NCBI RefSeq assembly: GCF_900128885.1
Contig: NZ_FQTU01000003.1
Span: 1-64,000, forward strand
Source of the DNA: Alkalibacter saccharofermentans DSM 14828
GTDB lineage: Bacteria; Bacillota; Clostridia; Eubacteriales; Alkalibacteraceae
Reading direction: 5' to 3'
DNA: 64,000 bases
Part shown: positions 24,809 to 33,917 of the stretch, piece by piece
How the letters are laid out: every line of letters starts with the position of its first letter
How positions within the stretch are numbered: position 1 is the stretch's first letter
Program-made: the position numbers and the translations under genes
Notes under the pieces: model-generated
What the model was told of the DNA's origin: nothing
What the model saw: only the letters and a program-made list of their open reading frames with translations
Database searches by the model: none

Positions 24809-25754
24809 TGAAGCTATAAACGAAGAGATGGACAGAGACAGCAGCGTAATACTGATTGGCGAGGATATAGCTCAATATGGGGGGTCGCTTAAAGTAACTG
24901 GTGGTTTATATGACAAATTTGGCCCGGACAGAATCAGGAACACGCCTTTGTCAGAGTCGGCAATTGTAGGTACGGCTATAGGATCATCAATGCTGGGAAT
25001 AAGGACAATAGCAGAGATAACGTATTTTGATTTCATAGGCGTATCTATGGATCAGATTATGAACCAAGCCGCAAAGTGGCAGTATATGACAGGAGGAAGA
25101 GTAAATCTCCCACTGGTATTAAGAACCCAAGGGGGAGGATATAGAGGCAACGGATCTCAGCATTCTCAAAGCTTAGAAGCTGTATTCACCCATATTCCCG
25201 GCCTGGTAGTAGTAATGCCCTCTTCGCCCTTCGACTTCAAAGGACTTCTTAAAAGCGCAATAAGAGACAACAACCCGGTACTGTTCATAGAGCACAAGAT
25301 GATCTATAATGTTAAGGGTAAAGTTCCCGAGGAAGAGTATACCATACCTTTTGGTTGCGCCGATATCAAGCGCGAAGGAAAAGACTTAACTGTAGTAGCC
25401 ACATCGTATATGGTGAAAATGGTAATGGACTTGGCAGACGAGTTAGAAGAAAAAGGAATTAGCATAGAAGTTATCGATCCCAGAACCTTGGTTCCCTTTG
25501 ATTTTGAAACTATCAAAAAATCAGTAGAGAAAACCCACAGGCTGGTTGTTGTAAACGAAGCTCACAACACTTGCAGCTTTGCAAGAGAAATATCTGCCAG
25601 AGTTATGGAAGAGATGTTTACAGAGCTAGATGCACCTGTTTTAACTGTCGGTGCCCTGGATGTACCCATTCCTTATGCCCAGAATCTTGAGGAATACGTG
25701 CTTCCAAGCAAAGAAAGAATTGCCGATTGCATCAAAAAGGCAATGGAATACTAA
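24777..25754 (+). CDS. 2-oxoacid/acetoin dehydrogenase E1 beta subunit
   Basis: A 325-aa E1 beta chain forming the alpha2beta2 decarboxylase with the preceding gene. Seen: the start IRQ/VRQAINEAINEEM type helix, GEDIAQYGGSLKVTGGL, and QGGGYRGNGSQHSQSLEAVFTHIPGL with the active-site histidine region; the C-terminal transketolase domain begins at about residue 195 (TVVATSYMVK). GGAGGG within the end of E1 alpha acts as ribosome site. It should supply acyl groups to the lipoyl E2 encoded after the PTS genes. Confidence 0.88.
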   Translation: MRTISVRQAINEAINEEMDRDSSVILIGEDIAQYGGSLKVTGGLYDKFGPDRIRNTPLSESAIVGTAIGSSMLGIRTIAEITYFDFIGVSMDQIMNQAAKWQYMTGGRVNLPLVLRTQGGGYRGNGSQHSQSLEAVFTHIPGLVVVMPSSPFDFKGLLKSAIRDNNPVLFIEHKMIYNVKGKVPEEEYTIPFGCADIKREGKDLTVVATSYMVKMVMDLADELEEKGISIEVIDPRTLVPFDFETIKKSVEKTHRLVVVNEAHNTCSFAREISARVMEEMFTELDAPVLTVGALDVPIPYAQNLEEYVLPSKERIADCIKKAMEY

Positions 25755-25766
25755 GGAGAAATATCT

Positions 25767-26324
25767 ATGACAGTTTATGGGGAAGCGACAAAGGAGGTTA
25801 TATCACAGATGGCAGTGCATAAGGAAAATAAGGAAAAAGTGCATAATATGAGTGGCGAAAACTCGTTGGAAATTCTCTGTATGTTTTCAAAGGCACTCGA
25901 CAAATATGAATTGATTAAGCAGATGTCAAAGATGCTGACTGACAGAAAAATGGTGGACAAGAATTATGGGGAATTTGTAATTGAAAGAGAAGAGATGTTT
26001 CCGACAGGAATATTTTGCCAACCTGTGTCTATTGCGATTCCTCATAGCGAAAAAGGAGAAATATATCATTCAAGTATAGTTGTAACTAAGCTTCTTAAGC
26101 CGATTGCATTTAAAAGAATGGATTGTCCGCAAGAAGACGTAGAAGTAAAAATAGTTGTCATGTTGGCTGTAAATAGAAATGAAGAGCAGCTTAAAATGTT
26201 GGTCAAGTTGATGAAGATAGTACAAAATTCAGAACTGATGAATAAGCTCAGCAATTCAAAAGACTGTCAAGAATTAGAGAAGTTAATTAGGGATGAACTG
26301 AATAAAAGTGATGAAGAAGAATAA
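25767..26324 (+). CDS. PTS IIA component, fructose/galactitol type
   Basis: A 185-aa cytoplasmic phosphocarrier of the EIIA type 2 family. The phosphorylated histidine is in SIAIPHSE, preceded by the typical FVIEREEMFPTGI. A ~30-residue N-terminal extension is longer than in GatA or SgcA; an internal ATG at 25848 would remove it, but the first ATG has the better ribosome site (AAGGAG). It takes phosphate from HPr and hands it to the IIB encoded next. The PTS genes lie inside the dehydrogenase operon, between E1 and E2. Confidence 0.88.
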   Translation: MTVYGEATKEVISQMAVHKENKEKVHNMSGENSLEILCMFSKALDKYELIKQMSKMLTDRKMVDKNYGEFVIEREEMFPTGIFCQPVSIAIPHSEKGEIYHSSIVVTKLLKPIAFKRMDCPQEDVEVKIVVMLAVNRNEEQLKMLVKLMKIVQNSELMNKLSNSKDCQELEKLIRDELNKSDEEE

Positions 26325-26402
26325 AAATTGTATTTAAGTCTATGTTGAACTTAAGGCGCCTAAGTTTAATATATAAGAAATTATTTTAAGGGGGAGCTTT
26401 TA

Positions 26403-26693
26403 ATGGCTAAAAAAAGAATTATCGTCGTATGTGGAGCAGGTTTTGCTACTTCAACTGCAGGTGAAGACGAAGTTAAAAAAATTGTCAAAGAACTAAAAAT
26501 AGAAGCAGAAATACTTAAAAAACGTGTTGTGGAGCTTAAAACCGCAACTTCTATGGGGGGAGCCGATCTGTACGTGCTGATGACTCCGACAACTGTTAAA
26601 TTAAACGGTCCGTCAGTCAACGGCGTTGCGTTTATATCGGGAGTAGGAAAGCAAGAAGTAATTGAACAAATAAAGCAAATTTTAAGCGAATGA
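26403..26693 (+). CDS. PTS IIB component, galactitol family
   Basis: A 96-aa IIB protein. The phosphorylated Cys10 sits in IIVVCGAGFATST, the family P-loop-like motif. The GatB/SgcB family fits in length and fold. It transfers phosphate from IIA to the substrate during IIC-mediated transport. A GGGGGAGC site precedes the start; the 78-bp gap upstream has a short hairpin (AACTTA/TAAGTT around AGGCGCC). Confidence 0.88.
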   Translation: MAKKRIIVVCGAGFATSTAGEDEVKKIVKELKIEAEILKKRVVELKTATSMGGADLYVLMTPTTVKLNGPSVNGVAFISGVGKQEVIEQIKQILSE

Positions 26694-26747
26694 GGTAAGA
26701 TCTGATTTAGTATTAGAATGAACAATTAAATAAATGGGAGGTTTGAA

Positions 26748-28007
26748 ATGCAAACGTTTAACTCGATATTCATGTGGATAACTGGATTAGGTGGCGGAGG
26801 AATACTGATGGTTGCCCTATTCATACTAGGTGTAGTCTTTAAAGTAGGAATCGGGAAAGCTGCTAGATCAGCAATAACTTCGGCAGTAGGTTTTACAGGA
26901 TTGTTCTTGGTAGTTGACATGTTGATAGCTGTAATGGGACCGGCAACAAGTGCGATGGTAGAAAGGTTTGGCTGGCAGCTTCAAATTGTTGACGTTGGTT
27001 GGGGGCTTATAGGTATGGCCTGGGGTTCGCCTGTTACAGGGTTTATAATAATAACAGCGATAGTTCTAAATATCGCTTTGCTCTTCATAGGTTTTACTAA
27101 AACCCTTATGATTGACTTTTGGAACTACTGGTCATTTGCAGCAGCTGGTGCGCTGGCGTATGGAGCGACAGAAAATGTTTGGTTCAGCGTATTGGTAGCA
27201 GCGATCTATATGGTCATCAGCTGGAAGGTTGCGGACATAGTTGCACCCAATTATCAAGAGTTTTATGGAATGCCCGGAGTATCTTGGCCAACAGGAGCAG
27301 TTATACCAACTGCAATGATTGGAATACCTGTTGTTAAACTAATTCAGAAGATTCCTGTCATCAAAGATATAAATGCAGATCCAGAGTCTATCCAAGATAG
27401 ATTTGGAGTTTTGGGAGAACCGGTAATAATAGGAGCTTTTCTTGGAGTTCTAATAGGCATAATGGCTGGTTTTGGAGCTCAAACTGTAATAACTATGGGC
27501 ATACAGATGGCTGCAGTATTGGTTTTAACACCTAGGATGATCGCTGTATTGATGGAAGGCTTGTTAACGATTTCAGGAGCGGCATCAGAGTTTACTCAAA
27601 AGTATATGAAGGGCAGAAAAATTTGGATCGGTATCGATGCATCTACTATTTTGGGTCATCCTGCTACATTGTCATCAATCTTGATTTTGACACCGATTGT
27701 AACATTCATGTCTTTGATACCAGGAAATCAAATGCTGGCAGTAGCAAGCCTTGTCGCAATACCATGGTTTGTTATTCCAATGACGTCTTATGCTAAAGGA
27801 AATGTACTTCACATAGTCTTGTCTTGCATAGTGGTCTTTGCAGTATACTTCTGGTGTGCTACAGCATTGGCAGGAGCGCATACAAACATCGCGGTAATAA
27901 CCGGGTTCCAATTGCCGGAAGGTGCTGAATTAATCGGAAGCTTGTCAGAAGGTGGAAATCCGATAACATGGATATTGGTTAAAATAGGTGAGATGCTAGG
28001 CCTATAG
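26748..28007 (+). CDS. PTS IIC component, galactitol family
   Basis: A 419-aa membrane permease of the PTS galactitol (GatC) family with about 9-10 hydrophobic segments. FLVVDMLIAVMGPATSAMVERFG, GWGLIGMAWGSPV and LGHPATLSSILILTP are family-like blocks. It imports a polyol or sugar while IIB phosphorylates it. The galactitol family also covers arabitol and uncharacterised substrates, so the substrate cannot be named. GGGAGG precedes the ATG. Confidence 0.88.
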   Translation: MQTFNSIFMWITGLGGGGILMVALFILGVVFKVGIGKAARSAITSAVGFTGLFLVVDMLIAVMGPATSAMVERFGWQLQIVDVGWGLIGMAWGSPVTGFIIITAIVLNIALLFIGFTKTLMIDFWNYWSFAAAGALAYGATENVWFSVLVAAIYMVISWKVADIVAPNYQEFYGMPGVSWPTGAVIPTAMIGIPVVKLIQKIPVIKDINADPESIQDRFGVLGEPVIIGAFLGVLIGIMAGFGAQTVITMGIQMAAVLVLTPRMIAVLMEGLLTISGAASEFTQKYMKGRKIWIGIDASTILGHPATLSSILILTPIVTFMSLIPGNQMLAVASLVAIPWFVIPMTSYAKGNVLHIVLSCIVVFAVYFWCATALAGAHTNIAVITGFQLPEGAELIGSLSEGGNPITWILVKIGEMLGL

Positions 28008-28016
28008 TATTAGTGG

Positions 28017-28049
28017 TGGGGATAGTTGCTGTAATGGCAGCTATTCCCA
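28017..28049 (+). other. hairpin between IIC and E2 genes
   Basis: TGGGGATAG (28017-28025) pairs with CTATTCCCA (28041-28049) with one G-U and extra inner pairing (TTGC/GCAG region). The tail is only weakly T-rich, so it looks like an mRNA processing or stability element more than a full terminator. Confidence 0.55.
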
Positions 28050-28098
28050 TTTAATAAATTTGAAGCAGGCAGACTTGCTCAGAAAGGTGGAAGGCGGT

Positions 28099-29259
28099 AT
28101 GGCTAAGATAATTGAGTTGCCTAAATTAGGCATGACGATGGATGAGGGTGCTATCGTTAAGTTGTACATAAAAGAAGGAGACGAAATTAATAAAGGGGAC
28201 ATTTTGTTTGATGTCGAAACCGATAAAGTAACGCAAGGGGTAGAAAGCGAAGAAAGTGGATTTGTATTAAAGATCTATATAGAAGAAGGCGAAACGGTAC
28301 CCGTTGGTGAAAAGCTTCTGGCGGTAGGTGAAGAAGGCGAAGCGTTGGAAACTGAACAAGAGGCAGATGAAGAAAAAAAGGAAGAAGACAAAAAGGAAGA
28401 AAAAATCGAGCCCGAAGTGGTTAAACCGCATACCAGCGACGCTTCTAAATCTGACAGGGTTTCAATAGCTCCCAGGGCAAAGAAACTGGCATCTGATAAG
28501 AATATAGACTACAGCCAGATAAAAGGCAGCGGCAAAGACGGAATGATTACAGTTGAAGATATTGAAAAAAGCCTAGATTCAAATAAACCCATACAAGGAT
28601 CAAAGTTGGAAGGGCAAAGGGCGATTATAGCAAAGCGATTGACTCAGAGCAATGTGGATAGACCACATATCTATCTGACGCGAAATGTAAATATGACAAA
28701 ATGCATTGAAATGAAAAGCAAACTAGAAGTTAAAGCTACGATAACTGATTTCATCGTTTGGGGAATAGCCAAAGCTTTAAAGGAATTTCCTATGGTGAAT
28801 GCATCTTTGGTAGATGATGTGATAAATATCAATGAATCTGTGAATGTCGGATTGGCAGTAGAGGGCAAAAACGGATTAGTTGTACCCGTAATAAAGGAAG
28901 CTGACAAAAAAGACATATCAGAGATTTCTAAAGAGCGCATGCGAATAGTCAACGAAGCTAAGGAAGGAGCTTTGAAGTTAGGTGATTTGGAAGGTGGAAC
29001 ATTTACGATCAGCAACCTGGGGATGCTCAATGTGGATCAGTTTACTTCAATAATAAATCCTCCCGAAAGCGGAATCTTGTCGGTAGGAAAAGCAAACAAG
29101 AAGCTGGTCGTTGATAAAGATGAATCGATAAAAATACAAGATATCGCTGTGATAACTCTAGCTGTAGATCATAGAATTATCGATGGTGCATATGCTGCAA
29201 GATTTTTTGATATGTTCAGTAAATCTATTGAAGAAAAATTAGACGAATTAGTTAAATAA
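28099..29259 (+). CDS. dihydrolipoamide acyltransferase (E2)
   Basis: E2 core of the 2-oxoacid dehydrogenase complex, 386 aa. The N-terminal lipoyl domain has Lys43 in VETDKVTQG as lipoylation site. A Glu/Lys-rich linker (about 85-115) leads to the E1/E3-binding domain (SIAPRAKKLASDKNIDYSQI near 125-145) and the catalytic domain, ending in VDHRIIDG with catalytic His and Asp. ATG 28099 is chosen: GGTGGAAGGCGG precedes it and the lipoyl domain begins there. Acyl specificity cannot be read. Confidence 0.9.
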   Translation: MAKIIELPKLGMTMDEGAIVKLYIKEGDEINKGDILFDVETDKVTQGVESEESGFVLKIYIEEGETVPVGEKLLAVGEEGEALETEQEADEEKKEEDKKEEKIEPEVVKPHTSDASKSDRVSIAPRAKKLASDKNIDYSQIKGSGKDGMITVEDIEKSLDSNKPIQGSKLEGQRAIIAKRLTQSNVDRPHIYLTRNVNMTKCIEMKSKLEVKATITDFIVWGIAKALKEFPMVNASLVDDVININESVNVGLAVEGKNGLVVPVIKEADKKDISEISKERMRIVNEAKEGALKLGDLEGGTFTISNLGMLNVDQFTSIINPPESGILSVGKANKKLVVDKDESIKIQDIAVITLAVDHRIIDGAYAARFFDMFSKSIEEKLDELVK

Positions 29260-29295
29260 ACAAAGAAGATGCTATTGTTAAGGGTGTGAATGTAA

Positions 29296-30693
29296 ATGAT
29301 TGAAAAGAAACATATGGACTGTGACGTGGTGGTGTTGGGGGGCGGGCCTGGTGGATACGCTGCTGCAATCAGAGCAGCTCAGCTGGGTGCAAGTGTAATA
29401 TTAGTTGAAAAACAACAAGTAGGGGGAACTTGCTTAAATAGAGGCTGCATTCCCACCAAGGTTTTGCTGCACGCTTCTAACGCTGTTGGCGCTTTAAAAA
29501 ACTATGCTGAATTTGGGGTTAAGGCGTCTTTTGAAGGTTTTGATCTGCAACAACTTATGGATAAAAAAGATAAAACAGTGGACCAGCTTCGAAACGGCAT
29601 AGGCTTTCTGCTGAAGAAAAACAAGGTCGCTTTACTTAAAGGAGAAGCGGTTCTTAGATCGAATGATCTTGTAACTGTAAACAATGATGAACATCTGGTT
29701 GAAATAAGTCCTAAAAAAATTATCATAGCAACAGGGTCAATTGCCAACAGGTTAAGCATTCCCGGTGGTACGGAATTTGCGGTAACTACTGACCAGCTTC
29801 AAAATATCGAGCAAATACCAGGGAGACTGCTTATAATCGGCGGAGGTGCAGTTGGAATTGAGTATGCTCAGATAATGTCGAATTTAGGTTCGAAGGTAAT
29901 AATGGTAGAAATGAAAGATAGGCTGCTGCCGGAGATGGACACGGACATTTCGAAATTTATCGAAAAAAAATTCAAAGAGAAGAAAATTGAAGTTTACAAA
30001 AATACAAGTGTTTTAAGGCTTGAAAAAAAAGACAATGCAATTAATGTAACAATAAGTAAAGAGAGCAAAGAAGATGGAATAGAGACGGACGTTGTTTTGG
30101 ATGCATCGGGAAGAATCGGCGATTTAAGCGTGTTAAACGGCAATTTAAGTATAATTAACACGAATAAATATAGTATAATCGTTAATGAAAAGATGGAGAC
30201 ATCCGATGAAAAGATTTATGCTATTGGAGATATTACCGGGGAATATAAACTTGCCCATGTGGCAACTCATGAAGGAATTGTTGCTGCTGAAAATTGCATG
30301 GGAAGCAGTCATGTCATGGAATATGACGCCATACCCTTTTGCGTGTACACAGAACCGGAGCTTGCCAGCGTAGGCGTGACAGATATAATGGCACAAAAAA
30401 ACGGCATAAAAATAAAGCAAGGCAAGTTTTCTTTTATGGCTAGTGGGAAAGCGCATGCAATCGGTAAACCGGAGGGCTTTGTAAAGCTTATCATAGATGA
30501 GAAGACTGAAAAGATATTGGGCGTTCATATTGCAGGAGAGCGGGCAACGGACATCATATCCGAAGGTGTATTAGCTATACAGCAAAAAGCAAATGCCAGT
30601 GATTTGATGGAAGCAATAAATGCTCATCCAACAATAGCCGAGTCGATCAACGAAGCTGCTCAAATTGTTCTAGGTCAATCCATAAACACTTAG
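29296..30693 (+). CDS. dihydrolipoamide dehydrogenase (E3)
   Basis: FAD-dependent E3, 465 aa. FAD-binding GGGPGGYAAAIRA, redox pair Cys46 and Cys51 (GGTCLNRGC), NAD-binding GGGAVGIEYAQ, second FAD motif YAIGDITG and the C-terminal NAHPTIAESINEA with the catalytic His-Glu pair are all intact. It reoxidises the lipoyl group of the E2 encoded 37 bp upstream. Together with E1 and E2 it gives a complete, apparently dedicated complex. Confidence 0.92.
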   Translation: MIEKKHMDCDVVVLGGGPGGYAAAIRAAQLGASVILVEKQQVGGTCLNRGCIPTKVLLHASNAVGALKNYAEFGVKASFEGFDLQQLMDKKDKTVDQLRNGIGFLLKKNKVALLKGEAVLRSNDLVTVNNDEHLVEISPKKIIIATGSIANRLSIPGGTEFAVTTDQLQNIEQIPGRLLIIGGGAVGIEYAQIMSNLGSKVIMVEMKDRLLPEMDTDISKFIEKKFKEKKIEVYKNTSVLRLEKKDNAINVTISKESKEDGIETDVVLDASGRIGDLSVLNGNLSIINTNKYSIIVNEKMETSDEKIYAIGDITGEYKLAHVATHEGIVAAENCMGSSHVMEYDAIPFCVYTEPELASVGVTDIMAQKNGIKIKQGKFSFMASGKAHAIGKPEGFVKLIIDEKTEKILGVHIAGERATDIISEGVLAIQQKANASDLMEAINAHPTIAESINEAAQIVLGQSINT

Positions 30694-30721
30694 AGTATAT
30701 GTGATTATTAGGAGGTTTAAC

Positions 30722-33703
30722 GTGAAGGAAAAGTTACTTCAACTTATAGAGAATGAAGACAAGAAAAATCCGTACACGGATTCTCAGCTGTCAAAAATGC
30801 TGGGTATGACTAGAAGTAACGTAACGATACTTCGAAAAAAACTCAATATTGATGATTCCAGAATAAGAAGGATGGGATTGCTGGTGTCCGACATCAGTTC
30901 AATGATGAGATCCCAATCAAGCATAATTACTATAACAGAAAAACTGAAAGAAAAAGGGTACGAGATATCTAAAAATAGCGTAGCTCAAATTATCAGCGAA
31001 CACAACTTAAGGGGAAACCTCCATGAAAACATTCAACCAAAAGTAAAGCAGGAAAGCACAAATTATGAAGAGGTCAGTGTCAAAAACAAGGGTAGCGGCA
31101 ATGTATTTGAGTCTATAATTGGATGGAATGGAAGTCTTAGAAACAAAGTAGAGCAAGCAAAGGCAGCTGTTTTGTATCCGCCAAACGGCTTGCATACATT
31201 GATCATTGGTGCCACGGGCGTAGGGAAAAGTCATATGGCAGAAGTGATGCATAAGTTTGCATTGATAGTCAGGGACAAAAGGGCAGAGAGCTTGCCCTTT
31301 GTTGTGTTTAACTGTGCAGATTATTCCGAAAATCCTCAACTGCTTTTATCTCAATTGTTTGGATATGTAAAAGGCGCGTTTACAGGAGCAGTTGAAGACA
31401 AAGCAGGTCTGGTTGACAGCGCGTCAGGAGGGATACTGTTCTTAGATGAGGTACACAGGCTACCAAGTGAAGGTCAAGAAATATTATTCCAATTGATTGA
31501 TAAAGGACATTATCGTAGGCTGGGAGATACCAATATAACAAGGCGAGCTGATGTGATGATAATAGCTGCCACATCAGAGGATATTGAAACGAATTTGTTG
31601 ACTACCTTTCGAAGAAGAATCCCAATGGTTATTGAGCTGCCAAAGTTGGAAGAAAGAGATCTTGATGAAAAGTACGACATTATAATTAATTTTTTCAGAA
31701 ATGAAGCGCAGAGAATCAAAAAACCGCTTTTAATAACAAGGAATGTCTTAAGGGATTTGTTGTTCTATAAATGCACAGGGAATATAGGTCAGTTAAGATC
31801 TGACGTTCAAGTTGTTTGTGCAAGAGGTCTTCTTTCATATATTACTACAGGGTCGACGGAAGAGGCAATAACCATAGACACCGAATTTTTGCCTTCTCAC
31901 GTAATCCAGGATACTTCTTATAATAAGACAAGCAGAGCGGAAATAGAGCGAATAGTACACAGAGATATCACAATAGATATCGATTATGAAGATACTGAAT
32001 TCAAAGCTCAAGAAAACTCAGCTTACGATTTCCAGGAAAACATCTATAAAGATATTGAAAATCAGTATATCTATTACAAAGAACAGGGATGCAAAGACGA
32101 AGATATCGAAGAGGTCATAAGTGAAAATCTAGAAAATAAAATCAAAGATATGATTGATATCATAAACGCTAATAAATATAAATACAAAAAGGTTGATATT
32201 GAAAGCATAGTTGGCAAGAAGGTTGTAGATACAGTTCAAAAGATGATGAAAATCGCACAGGAAGAAATTGATCACATCGATGATACTCTTTATTATTGCC
32301 TGGCAACCCATATAAATGCTACGATCAACAGAATTCGCAATGGACAGAAAATATTTAACCCCAAGCTTGATTACGTGAGAGATCACTACATAATAGAGTA
32401 TGCTTTAGCAGAGAAAATGATAGAAGAAGTAAAAAATAACTATGCCATAGATATACCGGAAGAAGAGATAGCGTTTATTGCCATGTATATATCAAACTAC
32501 ACTAAAAATAGCGATAGAGCAACAAATAAGGTGGGCGTAGTAATAATGACCCATGGCAGCATTGCAAGTGGCATGGCGAATGTAGCCAATACATTGTTGG
32601 GCGTTGATCATGTGAGGTCTGTGGAGATGTCACTGGACGAAAAACCTGAAGAAGCTTTTGAACGGGCTTTAAATGCCGTGGTTGAAGCAGATAGCGGCAA
32701 AGGGGTATTGATACTCGTAGATATGGGCTCGCTTGAGACCTTTGGGAATAGGATTACCAGGAAAACCGGCGTGAGAACATTGACAGTTGGAAGAGTAGAC
32801 ACTTTGATGGCTTTAGATGCCACCAGGATGGCACTGCTTCCGGAGGCTAACCTTTCCTACATTTCGAAAGTACTTCAAGAAGATAAAATGATAATGGTGG
32901 GCGAAAACAATCAAGGAATAGATAGAATTAATAGCAAAAAAGAATCGATTGTTGTAACGATATGCTTCACTGGAGAAGGAATGGCAAAAACTCTTGGAGA
33001 AATGATAACCAAAGAGATCGAGTCTTTCGGTAAGAAGATTAAAGTGATATCAATGAGGCTGATCGATTCAAAAAAAATAGAAGAACGAATCAAAGAACTG
33101 AAAAACAAGTACAATTTATTGGCTATCGTAGGAACGGTAAACGTTTACGAACCGGGAGTCGCATTCGCTTATGCTTCAGATATTTTAAAGGAAGAAGGAC
33201 TGAAGAGCTTCGCAGATGCTATCAGGCAAAAGATATACGATTTGGAATATGTTGATGATAGTGGCGTTGCAGAAAGCTTGTTTAAGGAAGAGATAATCTA
33301 CATGAATAAAGAAATTGCCACTAAGGACGAAGCGATAAAATTCATGTGTTCGGACATGTTGATTAAAGGATATATAAATGAAAGCTATTTAGATGGCGTT
33401 TTGCAAAGGGAATCCATGTGTCCCACCTTCACGGAAAACTTGCTTGCAATCCCTCATGGTTACTGTGAAGATGTCATAAAGCCTGGAGTTGGAATAATGA
33501 TTCCAAAAGACCCTGTGGATTGGGGTAACGGCAGATTCGTATCAATAATCCTACTATTGGCCCTTAATGATGAAGCAAAAGACGAATTCCAGTGGATATA
33601 CAAGATTATAACAGACAGGGAAATAGTCAAAAAAATTAAAAATCAAAATAGTTCAAGAAAGATTGTCGAAATATTCAACAGCAAGCGAAAGGAATTCGTA
33701 TGA
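30722..33703 (+). CDS. LevR-like sigma-54 activator with PTS regulatory domains
   Basis: A 993-aa transcription activator. In order: N-terminal helix-turn-helix (about 1-95), AAA+ domain with Walker A GATGVGKS (163-170), the sigma-54 contact loop GAFTGA (218-223) and Walker B GGILFLDE (236-243), a PRD with THINATINRIRNG (about 530), an EIIA-Man-like domain (His611 in MTHGSIA), an EIIB-like segment (ICFTGEGMAKT, about 745-835), and a C-terminal EIIA type 2 domain with His912 in LLAIPHGYCE. Classical LevR ends in a second PRD; here the EIIA domain occupies that position. GTG 30722 follows AGGAGG. It should activate the -24/-12 promoter at 21402 under PTS phosphorylation control. Confidence 0.9.
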   Translation: MKEKLLQLIENEDKKNPYTDSQLSKMLGMTRSNVTILRKKLNIDDSRIRRMGLLVSDISSMMRSQSSIITITEKLKEKGYEISKNSVAQIISEHNLRGNLHENIQPKVKQESTNYEEVSVKNKGSGNVFESIIGWNGSLRNKVEQAKAAVLYPPNGLHTLIIGATGVGKSHMAEVMHKFALIVRDKRAESLPFVVFNCADYSENPQLLLSQLFGYVKGAFTGAVEDKAGLVDSASGGILFLDEVHRLPSEGQEILFQLIDKGHYRRLGDTNITRRADVMIIAATSEDIETNLLTTFRRRIPMVIELPKLEERDLDEKYDIIINFFRNEAQRIKKPLLITRNVLRDLLFYKCTGNIGQLRSDVQVVCARGLLSYITTGSTEEAITIDTEFLPSHVIQDTSYNKTSRAEIERIVHRDITIDIDYEDTEFKAQENSAYDFQENIYKDIENQYIYYKEQGCKDEDIEEVISENLENKIKDMIDIINANKYKYKKVDIESIVGKKVVDTVQKMMKIAQEEIDHIDDTLYYCLATHINATINRIRNGQKIFNPKLDYVRDHYIIEYALAEKMIEEVKNNYAIDIPEEEIAFIAMYISNYTKNSDRATNKVGVVIMTHGSIASGMANVANTLLGVDHVRSVEMSLDEKPEEAFERALNAVVEADSGKGVLILVDMGSLETFGNRITRKTGVRTLTVGRVDTLMALDATRMALLPEANLSYISKVLQEDKMIMVGENNQGIDRINSKKESIVVTICFTGEGMAKTLGEMITKEIESFGKKIKVISMRLIDSKKIEERIKELKNKYNLLAIVGTVNVYEPGVAFAYASDILKEEGLKSFADAIRQKIYDLEYVDDSGVAESLFKEEIIYMNKEIATKDEAIKFMCSDMLIKGYINESYLDGVLQRESMCPTFTENLLAIPHGYCEDVIKPGVGIMIPKDPVDWGNGRFVSIILLLALNDEAKDEFQWIYKIITDREIVKKIKNQNSSRKIVEIFNSKRKEFV

Positions 33704-33806
33704 GAAAAATCTGATACTATCAGGGATTGCCGCTACTATTGGTGGCGTGACATTATTGTTTAATTTAATGAATTCAGATAAAACAAAGAACAAAGAAATG
33801 CTGTAA
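33700..33806 (+). pseudogene. possible frameshifted small membrane peptide
   Basis: An ATG overlapping the activator stop (ATGA) follows AAAGGA. After four codons the frame stops, but one additional A in the run AAAAA would give a 36-residue peptide beginning MRKNLILSGIAATIGG and continuing VTLLFN, then a charged tail. It looks like a single hydrophobic helix. This could be a decayed gene, a sequencing slip or chance. Confidence 0.3.
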
Positions 33807-33833
33807 ATTTAATCAGCTCTTTGTTCTTTTTTG
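33785..33833 (+). terminator. terminator of sigma-54 cluster
   Basis: AAAGAACAAAG (33785-33795) pairs perfectly with CTTTGTTCTTT (33819-33829), followed by more T. The loop is 23 nt. Confidence 0.7.
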
Positions 33834-33917
33834 CGTCAAGAATAAGGTTGATTTACTTATTGACAGGGTATCATTGTAATGAAGTATTCTAAAAGATGTA
33901 CTAGAAAGGAAATGTAG

